Part shown: piece by piece, positions 23,729 through 34,946 of the stretch | Numbering within the stretch: position 1 is the first letter of the stretch | Layout: the number at the start of each line of letters is the position of its first letter | Assembly (NCBI GenBank): GCA_031216915.1 | Contig: JAUFNR010000021.1 | Span: 62,001-126,000, forward strand | DNA: 64,000 nucleotides | Source of the DNA: Pictodentalium vernedei | Lineage: Eukaryota > Mollusca > Scaphopoda > Dentaliida > Dentaliidae | Reading direction: 5' to 3' | The notes under the pieces: generated by a model | Seen by the model: the letters and a program-made list of their open reading frames with translations, nothing else | The model's database searches: none | What the model was told of the DNA's origin: nothing | Program-made: the position numbers and the translations under genes

Positions 23729-24600
23729 GAGTCATTTTTAAATTTTCTCAGTAAGGTGGTATAAAATAGTAGATGAACTCATATATCGCCCCTGGTCGGC
23801 CAGTAAGATGATTAGCAGCCTGGCGCCAAGTCGGTTCATCGCATCAATGCACACATGATAATGGCTGTCTAGAGATCATGAGAATGTAGACCTGGGAGCA
23901 GATGCATGGTGGATCATTCATATTTAACTTAATAACACTGTACTCAACACACGTGGGTAACTGAGAATGCAAACACCCGATGCTCCGGCTCGGCACATAA
24001 CTGGGGAGACAGTTGTTGGTAGCTCAGCTCGAGTCATAGAAGGGAGAGCATGGGGAGTCCAACCACTAGGCGACGATAATGATATTATTTAAACCTTGCA
24101 TACGAATGAAGAAGGAGATGGAAAAAGAGTAAAAAGAAGAGGAGCAAAGGAGAGTAAGGGAAGCCAACTTGAAGACAAAATGATTGAAGACACACACTCG
24201 TAAGTAAGCAGCATATGCACCTTTAATTAGAAGTGAGATGGAAGCCGACTTGGTGGTGCTGAACGCGAAGAAAATGGAAAACGAAGCAAGATCGCAGGGG
24301 AGAATGTGGGCAAATTCACCCTATAATAGTAATCGTACGTGTTAACTGGATTCCCAGCTGTCAATGGAAACGCCCACTTAATAAAATGAAGTCATGCACC
24401 ACTTCAAAAACAAGACGATTCTCCTGATTATTCAAGAATTCAGATTACCTTCGTCTCTATACTCTGAAAAAACTTATTGTGACGAATCGCCCCGATATAT
24501 GGGACGAATAGTCCTGGTTGTAATTTTGGGACGAAACGTCCAGAGACAAACTGGTTTTGGGACGAAACGACCCGTAACCGCTCCAGTCCAAGTCGGAAAA
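23729..24600. other. Non-coding stretch, no gene recognised
   Basis: No convincing ORF or known element. It includes a purine-rich part (about 24100-24320) and, at 24480-24580, four imperfect copies of GGGACGAA, two of which can fold (GGACG-AAA-CGTCC). The stretch ends at the left boundary of the duplicated unit. Confidence 0.5.
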
Positions 24601-24720
24601 AACCGAGTCGCGAAACCGATTTCTTGGTATTAATTTCTTAAATTAAAAGATACAAATGTAATTTTTAGATATGTTGTGTCCATTTGAATGGAGAATAGTT
24701 GTAATTATGTCTCCCCTTCC

Positions 24721-24750
24721 TTCTTCTTCTTCTTCTTCTTCTTCTTCTTC
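24721..24750. repeat. (TTC)n microsatellite inside the HINE
   Basis: Ten TTC units immediately after the 5' inverted repeat. Copy 2 has a longer, interrupted version (32559-32600). Confidence 0.9.
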
Positions 24751-24763
24751 TCATACAAACTTT

Positions 24764-25760
24764 GTCCAGGGCATAACTTTTTTGTCTTTTGACCTAGACC
24801 TTAGATAGTTGGCATGTGGATGTATCACCATGAGACGGTGTGTGGCGTACCCTAGTGACCTTCATGTGGCCTTGACCTTTGACCTAAAGGTCAGATTATG
24901 TGCATTTTAAGGGAAACTTCGTCCAGGGCATAACTTTTTTGTCTTTTGACCTGGACCTTAGATATTTGGCATGTGGATGTATCACCATGAGCCGGTGTGT
25001 CACGTACCATAGTGACCTTCATGTGACATTGACCTTTGACCCGAAGGTCGGATTTATGAGCTTTTTAAGGGAAACTTTGTCCGGGGCATAACTTTTTTGT
25101 CTTTTGATCTAGACCTTAGATATTTGGCATGTGGATGTATCACCATAAGCCGGTGTGTCGCGTACCATAGTGACCTTAATGTGACCTTGACCTTTGACCT
25201 GAAGGTCAGATTTATGTGCTTTTTTAAGGGAAATTTCGTCCGGATCAGAACTTTTTTGTCTTTTGACCTACACCTTAGATATTTGGCATGTGGATGTATC
25301 ACCATGAGCCGGTGTGCCGCGTATCATAGTGACCTTCATGTGACCTTGACCTTTGACCTGAAGGTCAGATTTATGTGCTTTTTTAAGGGAAACTTCGTCC
25401 GGACCAGAACTTTTTTGTCTTTTGACCTACACCTTAGATATTTGGAATGTGGATGTATCACCATGAGCCGGTGTGTCGCGTACCATAGTGACCTTCATGT
25501 GACCTTGACCTTTGACCTTTACCTTTGACTTGAAGGTCAGATTTATGTGCTTTTTAAGGGAAACTTTGTCCGGGGCATAACTTATTTGTCTTTGGACCTA
25601 GACCATAGATATTTGGCATGTGGATGTATCACCATGAGCCGGTGTGTTGCGTACCATAGTGACCTTCATGTGACCTTGACCTTTGACCTGAAGGTCAGAT
25701 TTATGTGCTTTTTTTCCTTTTTTTCTCTTTTGAGCTAGACCTTAGATATTTGGTATGCTT
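24764..25760. repeat. Minisatellite, about 6.5 units of 157-171 bp
   Basis: The landmark GGCATGTGGATGTATCACCAT recurs with spacings of 157, 158, 159, 159 and 171 bp. Each unit holds TGACCTTGACCTTTGACCT followed by GAAGGTCA. These are several copies of the nuclear-receptor half-site AGGTCA, including a DR1 arrangement. ORFs crossing it are repeat artefacts. Confidence 0.92.
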
Positions 25761-26254
25761 GTCAATATTATTCAAGTATATATAATTTGCAGTGCGTTAA
25801 ATAGAAAGGAAGGGGAGACATATGTTTTAGTGTGCTAAAACAGTTTCTAGTTAAAATTTTGGTTTTAAAAAAAAATATGTGATTTACGGACGAATTTTTA
25901 TCTCCGAGTCACTAAAAGTGGTAGTTCAATAACCTGTCACTTTATCAAGAAATCAGATTAACCAATCATCTTTGTAATTTTGAATGGCGGCTGGGCGATT
26001 TACTGAAGTGGGACGTGAAAACGATTTTTAAGGATAACCCTGAGTGTTGATTATGTCGTTTTTTTCATACCAATTACTCGTCACTTGTAAAAACATCAGT
26101 AAAGTTTTAATCAGAGTTCAGTTAAACAAAACTATATGTTTATTTTTCACAATTCACGCTCTGAGTATTGACTGTGGTTGTTATTCTAACAAAATGAACT
26201 TAACTCATATAAAAGCCCATTGACTCTGGAAATAGATCAGCTTTCCAAAACACT

Positions 26255-27077
26255 CCAGCTTTCAAAAACACATTTTGGTAGATTTTGTCTTTTTTGTAAC
26301 CGTTATGGATAATATGCTGGGGCTACTCCCAAACCAGCGACTGTTTTGGGTTTCTTTTTATTGTTTGTAAAATAACCATCAAACTGCGGTTTCAGTATTA
26401 CCATAAATATGTCACTTCTCTTAGCAAACACGGAGCAGAATTCTTGTAGTTATGCAAAATTCCTAGTCATCTTCCAGTTCAAGGTTCTCGTGGATCTCAA
26501 TTCACTACCCTTCTGCCAATGCGCACACTAAAACTAAATAAGATTATTGGCTCTCGCTTCCCACTCTCGTGGATTCATAAGAAAATAAAGCTATGAAGCA
26601 AATAAAGTTATTCGGGTCGCAAGGGATTTCAATCCTAAATCGTCCCTGTGCGCCTTCGGCGCGCTGAAACTTTTCATTCTGTCAGTCATTCAATAGATCA
26701 GATTCACCTCGTCACCTGTTCCCCCTGAAGGCAGACCAGATGGCCAAGGCTCAGCATCCACTCTCCCTTATAGGCCGATGGATGACTCCCAGCTTTCAAA
26801 AACACATATTGGTGGATTTTTTCCTTTTTGTAACCGTTAAGGATATGCTGGGGCTGCTCCCAAACCAGCGACTGTTTGGGTTTTTTTTTCTTTTTTCTAA
26901 AATAACCATCAAACTGTGGTTTCAGTTTTACCATAAACATGCCCACTTCTCTAAGGAAACACGGGGCAGAATTCTTGTAGTTATGCAAAATTCCTACTCA
27001 TCTTACAGTTAGAGATTCTCGGGAATCTCAACCCACTACCCTACTGTCAGTGCGCACACTCAAACTAAATAAGATTA
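26255..27077. repeat. Duplicated ~290-bp segment upstream of the CG-1-like ORF
   Basis: 26255-26547 and 26789-27077 are diverged direct copies, both starting CCAGCTTTCAAAAACACA and ending ACTAAATAAGATTAT. The second copy leads straight into the CG-1-like ORF, while the first has no ORF behind it. The duplication is also present in copy 2 (34107-34399 and 34641-34929). Confidence 0.85.
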
Positions 27078-27094
27078 TAATAGATCAGTCTAAA

Positions 27095-27517
27095 ATGGAT
27101 GCAACTGTGTATGTGCGTAGCGAATCGCCTCTTGGCTTCAAAACAGTTATAAATCTTCTCACAGAACCAGATGATGATAAAATATCTTTTGTGTCACTCA
27201 CAAAACTCCAAGGTCGCGAAATATTCTTTATCAACAACAGAAAAGGTACAACTTGTGATCAGTATTTGTGGTGCAATAAAGGGTGCAATGAAATACTAAA
27301 GAAAAATACCGTTATGCAAAGGAGAGACTACATATTGACGAGGTTTATTGGTGATAAAGTAGGGGATGACGATTTTAGAAGAGTCTGCTATTTCTCACAT
27401 ATGAACGATCTGGTTTTAGTACATTACCTCGGTGACGAGACTTTGTTTGTTGAAAGGCCATATGGAAATTCTAAGAAGAAAAAACAGGTTATGCCAGAAC
27501 TTTGGAGTCGACATTAA
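27095..27517 (+). CDS. Small protein resembling the CG-1 DNA-binding domain, copy 1
   Basis: The ORF gives 140 aa from the ATG at 27095, which has a good context (AAAATGG); the frame opens earlier at 27050. The C-terminal half reads like the CG-1 domain of CAMTA transcription factors: a Tyr-x-Trp after a basic stretch (QYLWCNKG), a DDDFRRVCYF segment where CAMTAs have an F-H/Q-R-R-C/S-Y-W motif, and DLVLVHYLGDE matching the CAMTA IVLVHYL motif. CG-1 domains bind CGCG-type DNA. The basic tail NSKKKKQ could be a nuclear signal. No ankyrin, IPT or IQ parts follow, so this is an orphan domain. The CG-1 assignment is by eye. Confidence 0.6.
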   Translation: MDATVYVRSESPLGFKTVINLLTEPDDDKISFVSLTKLQGREIFFINNRKGTTCDQYLWCNKGCNEILKKNTVMQRRDYILTRFIGDKVGDDDFRRVCYFSHMNDLVLVHYLGDETLFVERPYGNSKKKKQVMPELWSRH

Positions 27518-27690
27518 CGAATTTTAAACAACAAGTTTCCAACAAAGAACCAAATATGGTTTAATATTTCTCTTTCATAAAAATATCATTAAAAAAAACA
27601 AAGCAATGTTTTACTCCATTTACTTCGTCGGCCCTGCAAGTACAGAGTTGATTAGATGTTAGGTCATTAATGGATGCTAACAGCTCGGGA

Positions 27691-27812
27691 GCACGTACTG
27701 ACTCGGACTCGGATGTTGAACTTTCACTTTGGGGTGTCTGCGAATTGAGGACTCGGAATCGGACTCAGACTGAACTCACACACTGAATTGAGGACTCGGA
27801 CTCGGACTCAAT
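27691..27812. repeat. GACTCGG-rich repeat
   Basis: Several GGACTCGGACTC motifs separated by AT-rich spacers. The same sequence forms the end of the minus-strand MITE-like element at 43811-44078, so this is probably the right end of that family. Copy 2 is at about 35551-35671. Confidence 0.65.
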
Positions 27813-28835
27813 TTCGACCCGATTTTTCTGATGAATTGGCATTGATTTTTCGCGTTTTCTGGTACTTCATTTGTTGGAATGCGAAATATATAAAATCCTC
27901 AGGCCGTAAGCGAAACAAAAAACATCTGACTGTTATCCCATGACATGTTACCGATGGCCGTCAAATCAGAGGAGAGTGCCCCAGGGTATCTTAAGAAGAG
28001 GTTACATCACTATGTGTGGCTTCCAGGAGACCAGTCTATGGTCGGTCACCCACACCCTCGTTTAACCCTTTACTCAAAGGATCGCCAATTGGCACAGGGT
28101 TACTCAAAATCCTAATCAAATAGGTGATATATGCACACAACTAGATGCGTTTTTCGTGAACTTTCAAATTATTCATCGATGTCTATCTTGATACAACTGA
28201 TCGATGAGTGCTACTAGGTGACACTCAGTCAATTATATAAGAACGTCTATTGAGGTGACCTGCCTTGTGCTCATTACATATACCGCTTGGTTATCAGACA
28301 CGCGGCATCATGAGTGGTTATTGATGGGTAAAGCACACTGTACCAGAATGGCAACAGAAATATCCTTAATTTCAACAGTGCATAACTCAACTCGCCTTCT
28401 CATAATATCCAATCATGTCCATTCATTTTGTTTTCGTCGTTCAATCATGTACATATGTTCTATCCTGTTTACTTATATTGCTGGCATCACATTTAGTTCA
28501 TATATGTAGATGTCTTTCCGTTATCCGTTCAGTACTAGTAACAGATGACACAGTACTGTCTTGCTTGACTCCAAGTAACCCTATCTTATCATCCAATGCC
28601 TGTCACAACAATGTCCACGGTGGAATATTTCACCGGTCACTAGCTATGTTTTGCATACTCATTCTCAGTGCGTTAGTGTAGATAAACCTGACAATGGCTA
28701 ATAAGCCATATAAGGCAATATGTGGGTCTTTTCGTATCAATCGCTCGCCCTGGAGAGCACCGCAAAAAAGCGCCTTAATTTTTTAGAAGTAGTGTTTGCA
28801 AATGTTATCTGTGGTTTTGGCGTAAGGGGGTAACG
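27813..28835. other. Region between GACTCGG repeat and LINE ORF, no gene recognised
   Basis: Short ORFs here have no recognisable content. Part of this stretch is presumably the 5' untranslated region of the LINE, but its start cannot be placed by eye. The equivalent in copy 2 is about 35672-36689. Confidence 0.4.
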
Positions 28836-31800
28836 ATGGCGATGTTCATTCATAACGTCATTTACAAGACTTCTCTCACGACTCCTGGATTAGGAATGCA
28901 TCCAATCACCAAGTTAACTCATGTTTCACCGGCACAAGCATTTAACCTTCAACAACTCCCAAGGGGCAAACTGGGTTATATTTTAATCGTCTCCTGTATG
29001 ATAGTACCTTTTTTGATCCTCCGTCTTTTACTGCTTTCCGGCGATATCGAGAGCAACCCAGGACCCGAAAGCTACTCATCACGGTCCTCAAATCACAATA
29101 CTCGTGTTGACGGCGATATGTTTTTTTCAGAAGTCCAAAAGCCTAACATTACTTCATCTCAATATCCAAAGTCTAAAACCCAAACTCGACATCCTCCGTG
29201 TGGAAATAATGAATTACGAAATTTGTGTTTTACGGAATCGTGGCTTAATGCCTCTGATTCAAATTCGGACCCTGAAATACAAGGATTTCATAAACCTTTT
29301 AGAAAGGATCGCACATGAAGGGGTGGCGGTATAGCTATTTACTTGGAAAATACAGTTTCTTTTAAAGACCGACCAGACTTGGAGATCGATAACATCGAAT
29401 GCATTTGGCTCCAGATTGGCATTGGTAATAGAGATTTCCTTCTCGGGGCATTCTATCGGCCTCCAAACTCAGATGCCACAACCTGGAACTTAATTTCGAC
29501 GACCATAGAACGGGCAGTCGATCTGAACACACATTCAGTCACAATAATAGGTGATTTCAATGATGATCAACTTTCACACCATAAGGGATCAATCCAAAAT
29601 ATACTGCAACAATATAACCAATCTCAAATAATCGAACAACCAACTTTCTTTACCGAAACATCATCATCGTTGCTCGACCTGATCATCACGAACGATACCC
29701 AACTTATAGCATCCCAAAGTGTTGGAGACCCGTTTTACGGCGCATTCGTCCGTTATCATTGTACAATATTTGCAGAACTTAAGTTACCAATTAAACAATC
29801 CCATTAACATTGTAGATCATTTTGTGTTACACTTAGAAAATCTCGTTGCTAAATTTGTTCCGAATAAACTAATTACATGTCGTCAAAAATGAACCTCCCT
29901 GGATGCACTCTGAAATTAGACGCCTAATTCGCCAGCGTAAGCGCTTCCATAGGTTAGCCAAGCTAAGAAATAAGCTACAGATTTGGGAAAGATATCGTAA
30001 AAAAACGAAATGAAATAACGTCTGTCATAAGATAATCTAAGGAAAAATATATCTCAAAAATTGAAAACACGCCCAAGTGTCATACGACACCGTCTCGTAC
30101 CTGGTGGAAAACGCTTAAACTACTTACAGGAAATAAAAAATCCGACATACCTGATCTTTATCACAGTGGTTTCACCCTGTCATCGAACGCGGAAAAAGCC
30201 GAGGTTTTTAATGAATACTCCAGCACAATTTCGAGCACTGACGACTCCTTAGCATCACTCTCACCTGTCTTACATGATCTACTTCGTCCAAAGCTTGCAG
30301 AAATTATACCAGATGGAAATGATGTTCTAGGTGCACTGCGGTTGCTGAACGTCTCCAAAGCATGTGGTCCCGATAATATTAGCCCAAAGGTTCTCAAGGA
30401 ATGTTCAGTCCTTATCAAGACCATTAACTAGTATCTTCAACCGCTTCCTTCGGGGGGGGGGGGGGGTGGGGGCGTCTTTCCACCTGAATGGAAACGAGCA
30501 AATGTTTGCCCGATTTTCAAAAAAGATTCTCCAAACTTTGAGATCAATTATCGACCTAATTCCCTTTTGAGTTGCATCGGCAAGGTTTTCGAAAGATGTA
30601 TCTTCAAGCAAGTTTTTACATTTCTTGAACCGAATTCTCTTTTGACTCGTTGTCATTCAGGGTTTATTCCAAAAGATTCCACAGTATTTACAATACGATT
30701 AGCCAAGCACTTGACGATGGTAAAGAAATACGTTTCATCTTTTGTGACATAAGCAAGGCGTTTGACAGGGTTTGGCACATCGGGTTATTATATAAACTAG
30801 AAAAATAGGTATCACTGGAAAACGCTTAGAATGGTTCAAATCTTATTTAAGTGACAGGCAACAACGTGTTGTAATCAAATCAGTTTCATTGTCCTGGAGA
30901 AATATTACAGCTGGAGTTCCCCAGGGATCTATATTGGGCCCCATGTTATTCCTAATTTATATCAATGATATTGTTAATGATATTACTTGTGATATTCGCT
31001 TATTTGCGGATGACACTTCTCTTTATATCATTGTTGAGAACCCTAACCGAGCAGTAGAGTGAATCTGCGAATAGACTGTATCAAGGGTCGTTTCACGTAA
31101 ACGGATGGGAAGCATACACCCACTCTTTTAATGTCAAACACAAATATAAATGACGTTGCTCGTCACAAACCTTTGGGTTTAACGTTTAATAATCATGGCT
31201 CCTGGGAAAATCATATTTCTGAAATAAGCTCAACAGCCTGTAAAAGATTAGGCCTTATTAGAAAACATAAATTTTCCCTTGACCGTAAAACTTTGGAAAA
31301 AAATGTATTTTGCATTTATACGACCTGTTCTCGAATAGGCAGACACTATGGGACAACTTGTCTGAAAATGAATCTTTGGAATCAGAAAAAAAAATCCAAT
31401 TTCAGGCTGCTCGAATTGTCACTGGGACAACAAGGAGTGCCAACAAGGAGCTTTTATACGCTGAAACAGGATGGGAAACGTTACGAAACCAGCGTGAAAA
31501 GCACAGATTAAAACAATACTTTAAAATGTATCATCATCTTGTTCCAACTTATTTATCAGCTTTACTTCCTCGCTTATCATCCGAAGGTCACGAATATTCA
31601 CTACGCACTAATGCAGATTTGTCTGTCCCATTCAGTGGTACTGGACAGCACCAAGGATCATTTCTACCATCTAACACTAGGTTGTGGAACAGTCTGCCGA
31701 CGGCCATCCACGACAACAATTCCATAGCGAATTTTGAATTCTATATCAACAGAGGAAAGGTGTTTGTTCCCACCTATTTCCTTTTCAACAAAACGCGAAA

Positions 31801-32095
31801 GACCCAAATACATCATTGTCGACTTCGTTTGAGGTGTAGTAACCTGAATGAAGATTTGTATAATAACCACTTGACCAGCTCACCACTCTGCGGTTGTGGC
31901 GTTCGCCAAACTGTGCAACACTTTCTCCTAGATTGTTTGCTGCATTCAGATGCAAGAAGTTCAACTCTAGATCAACTAACATGTGTGATAGATACCGACA
32001 CCCTTCTGTATGGAAGCCCGTCATACAGTATCCAACCTAATCGAGCAATTGATAGTTGTTTACACGATTATTTTGAGGCAACCGGGAGATTTTAA
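28836..32095 (+). pseudogene. Decayed LINE (2A peptide, APE endonuclease, RT, C-terminal zinc motif), copy 1
   Basis: The reading starts MAMFIHNVIYK, has a hydrophobic stretch, then the 2A motif. Next come fragments of an apurinic-like endonuclease (NIQSLKPKLD; GAFYRPPNS; IGDFND; LLDLIIT) and RT (GPDNISPK; VPQGSILGP; FADD at 31003-31014). The 261-codon C-terminal part (31310-32095) carries a CGCG...HFLLDC zinc-like motif. Frame changes occur at several points, including a long G run at 30453-30472 inside the RT. The architecture fits the CR1/L2/Rex1 group. It is not functional as read. Confidence 0.85.
29040..29066 (+). other. 2A ribosome-skipping peptide, GDIESNPGP, copy 1
   Basis: Residues 69-77 of the LINE reading match the D(V/I)ExNPGP consensus, at which the ribosome skips a peptide bond between Gly and Pro. 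It directly follows a hydrophobic segment (about residues 46-67). 2A peptides are established at the N-terminus of APE-type LINEs from sea urchins, molluscs and other invertebrates. Confidence 0.9.
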
Positions 32096-32437
32096 TATTT
32101 TAATGTATCTTAGCAATAGTATCCCGGTATGTTTACTTCCTTTGTGATGCTCTTCTTTCGAATGTTAAATCATAAACATAGATCACTAGAGCTTTACTGA
32201 ATATTCCACCTGGTCCCATTGCACTCCATCAAATAGTATACTACTGCATCAGTGCTATTTGGTCTGCAATAATTATCACCCACCAACATCTTCAAATACT
32301 ACAAATAACCGTTTTAACATCTCGAATACTCCGTGACCGATATGTGGAGTGTTCGGAACCGCACACTGTGTGGCTCCAAGTTAACAATCACTCGTGGAAA
32401 GTACCCACCAGTGTATCCACCATTGAGTCCGAAACAC
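32096..32437. other. LINE 3' flank to duplication junction, no gene
   Basis: AT-rich with no ORF and no poly-A tail or AATAAA-type end, so the LINE 3' terminus is not defined. The stretch repeats at 39944-40286. Confidence 0.5.
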
Positions 32438-32541
32438 AACCGAGTCGCGAAACCGATTTCTTGGTATTAATTTCTTAAATTAAAAGATACAAATGTAATT
32501 TTTAGATATGTTGTGTCCATTTGAATGGAGAATAGTTGTAA

Positions 32542-33701
32542 TTATGTCTCCCCTTCCTTCTTCTTCTTCTTCTTTCTTCTTCTTCTTCTTCTTCTTCTTC
32601 TCATACAAACTTTGTCCAGGGCATAACTTTTTTGTCTTTTGACCTAGACCTTAGATAGTTGGCATGTGGATGTATCACCATGAGACGGTGTGTGGCGTAC
32701 CCTTGTGACCTTCATGTGACCTTGACCTTTGACCTAAAGGTCAGATTATGTGCATTTTAAGGGAAACTTCGTCCAGGGCATAACTTTTTTGTCTTTGGAC
32801 CTGGACCTTAGATATTTGGCATGTGGATGTATCACCATGAGCCGGTGTGTCACGTACCATAGTGACCTTCATGTGACATTGACCTTTGACCCGAAGGTCG
32901 GATTTATGAGCTTTTTAAGGGAAACTTTGTCCGGGGCATAACTTTTTTGTCTTTTGATCTAGACCTTAGATATTTGGCATGTGGATGTATCACCATGAGC
33001 CGGTGTGTCGCGTACCATAGTGACCTTAATGTGACCTTGACCTTTGACCTGAAGGTCAGATTTATGTGCTTTTTTAAGGGAAATTTCGTCCGGACCAGAA
33101 CTTTTTTGTCTTTTGACCTACACCTTAGATATTTGGCATGTGGATGTATCACCATGAGCCGGTGTGCCGCGTATCATAGTGACCTTCATGTGACCTTGAC
33201 CTTTGACCTGAAGGTCAGATTTATGTGCTTTTTTTAAGGGAAACTTCGTCCGGACCAGAACTTTTTTGTCTTTTGACCTACACCTTAGATATTTGGAATG
33301 TGGATGTATCACCATGAGCCGGTGTGTCGCGTACCATACTGACCTTAATGTGACCTTGACCTTTGACCTTTACCTTTGACTTGAAGGTCAGATTTATGTG
33401 CTTTTTAAGGGAAACTTTGTCCGGGGCATAACTTATTTGTCTTTGGACCTAGACCATAGATATTTGGCATGTGGATGTATCACCATGAGCCGGTGTGTTG
33501 CGTACCATAGTGACCTTCATGTGACCTTGACCTTTGACCTGAAGGTCAGATTTATGTGCTTTTTTTCCTTTTTTTCTCTTTTGAGCTAGACCTTAGATAT
33601 TTGGTATGCTTGTCAATATTATTCAAGTATATATAATTTGCAGTGCGTTAAATAGAAAGGAAGGGGAGACATATGTTTTAGTGTGCTAAAACAGTTTCTA
33701 G
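32542..33701 (+). mobile_element. HINE, copy 2 (duplicated with its host segment)
   Basis: Same termini, terminal hairpin, (TTC)n and minisatellite (32612-33610) as the copy at 24705-25850. Unit number is unchanged, so the minisatellite has not expanded since the duplication. Confidence 0.75.
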
Positions 33702-34946
33702 TTAAAATGTTGGTTTTAAAAAAAAAATATGTGATTTACGGACGAATTTTTATCTCCGAGTCACTAAAAGTGGTAGTTCAATAACCTGTCACTTTATCAA
33801 GAAATCAGATTAACCAATCATCTTTGTAATTTTGAATGGCGGCTGGGCGATTTACTGAAGTGGGACGTGAAAACGATTTTTAAGGATAACCCTGAGTGTT
33901 GATTATGTCGTTTTTTTCATACCAATTACTCGTCACTTGTAAAAACATCAGTAAGGTTTTAATCAGAGTTCAGTTAAACAAAACTATATGTTTATTTTTC
34001 ACAATTCACGCTCTGAGTATTGACTGTGGTTGTTATTCTAACAAAATAAACTTAACTCATATAAAAGCCCATTGACTCTGGAAATAGATCAGCTTTCCAA
34101 AACACTCCAGCTTTCAAAAACACATTTTGGTAGATTTTGTCTTTTTTGTAACCGTTATGGATAATATGCTGGGGCTACTCCCAAACCAGCGACTGTTTTG
34201 GGTTTCTTTTTATTGTTTGTAAAATAACCATCAAACTGCGGTTTCAGTATTACCATAAATATGTCACTTCTCTTAGCAAACACGGAGCAGAATTCTTGTA
34301 GTTATGCAAAATTCCTAGTCATCTTCCAGTTCAAGGTTCTCGTGGATCTCAATTCACTACCCTTCTGCCAATGCGCACACTAAAACTAAATAAGATTATT
34401 GGCTCTCGCTTCCCACTCTCGTGGATTCATAAGAAAATAAAGCTATAAAGCAAATAAAGTTATTCGGGTCGCAAGGGATTTCAATCCTAAATCGTCCCTG
34501 TGCGCCTTCGGCGCGCTGAAACTTTTCATTCTGTCAGTCATTCAATAGATCAGATTCACCTCGTCACCTGTTCCCCCTGAAGGCAGACCAGATGGCCAAG
34601 GCTCAGCATCCACTCTCCCTTATAGGCCGATGGATGACTCCCAGCTTTCAAAAACACATATTGGTGGATTTTTTCCTTTTTGTAACCGTTAAGGATATGC
34701 TGGGGCTGCTCCCAAACCAGCGACTGTTTGGGTTTTTTTTTCTTTTTTCTAAAATAACCATCAAACTGTGGTTTCAGTTTTACCATAAACATGCCCACTT
34801 CTCTAAGGAAACACGGGGCAGAATTCTTGTAGTTATGCAAAATTCCTACTCATCTTACAGTTAGAGATTCTCGGGAATCTCAACCCACTACCCTACTGTC
34901 AGTGCGCACACTCAAACTAAATAAGATTATAATAGATCAGTCTAAA

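Larger units (their letters stand above)
24705..25850 (+). mobile_element. HINE (non-autonomous Helentron-like element), copy 1
   Basis: The 5' end TTATGTCTCCCCTTCC has an inverted partner GGAAGGGGAGACATA placed before the 3' end. The 3' end is a perfect 8-bp hairpin (25823-25830 with 25835-25842, loop TGTG), then GTTTCTAG. An internal asymmetric inverted repeat followed by a terminal hairpin and CTAG is the Helentron/HINE pattern. The core is a (TTC)n tract and a ~158-bp minisatellite, as described for bivalve HINE-type elements. A minus-strand relative at 43811-44078 shows the uninterrupted site (GTAATTAAAATTTT). Confidence 0.75.
24601..32437. repeat. Tandem duplication, copy 1 (~7.84 kb)
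   Basis: Starts at AACCGAGTCGCG and ends at GTCCGAAACACA, where the second copy follows directly at 32438. It contains a HINE, a duplicated 290-bp segment, a CG-1-like ORF, GACTCGG repeats and a decayed LINE. Copies differ by scattered substitutions and small indels only. Shared LINE lesions show that a segment was duplicated after decay. Confidence 0.9.

Noticed and set aside
24480-24580. GGGACGAAAC motifs resembling hammerhead strand sequences
   Set aside because: No CUGANGA box lies near them and stems are only 5 bp, so they are treated as short local repeats.
24900-25738. Several ORFs on both strands with repeated FDLDLRYLACGCITMSRC-type peptides
   Set aside because: They are translations of the HINE minisatellite; the repeat period (about 158 bp) is not a fixed multiple of 3 and both strands are equally open.
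24764-25760. Regular repeats that could suggest a CRISPR array
   Set aside because: Units are ~158 bp without unique spacers, in a eukaryotic HINE; this is a minisatellite.
28255-28681. Two overlapping ORFs of 84 and 88 codons before the LINE
   Set aside because: No motif, hydrophobic low-information peptides, and the frame is disrupted between the two duplicated copies.
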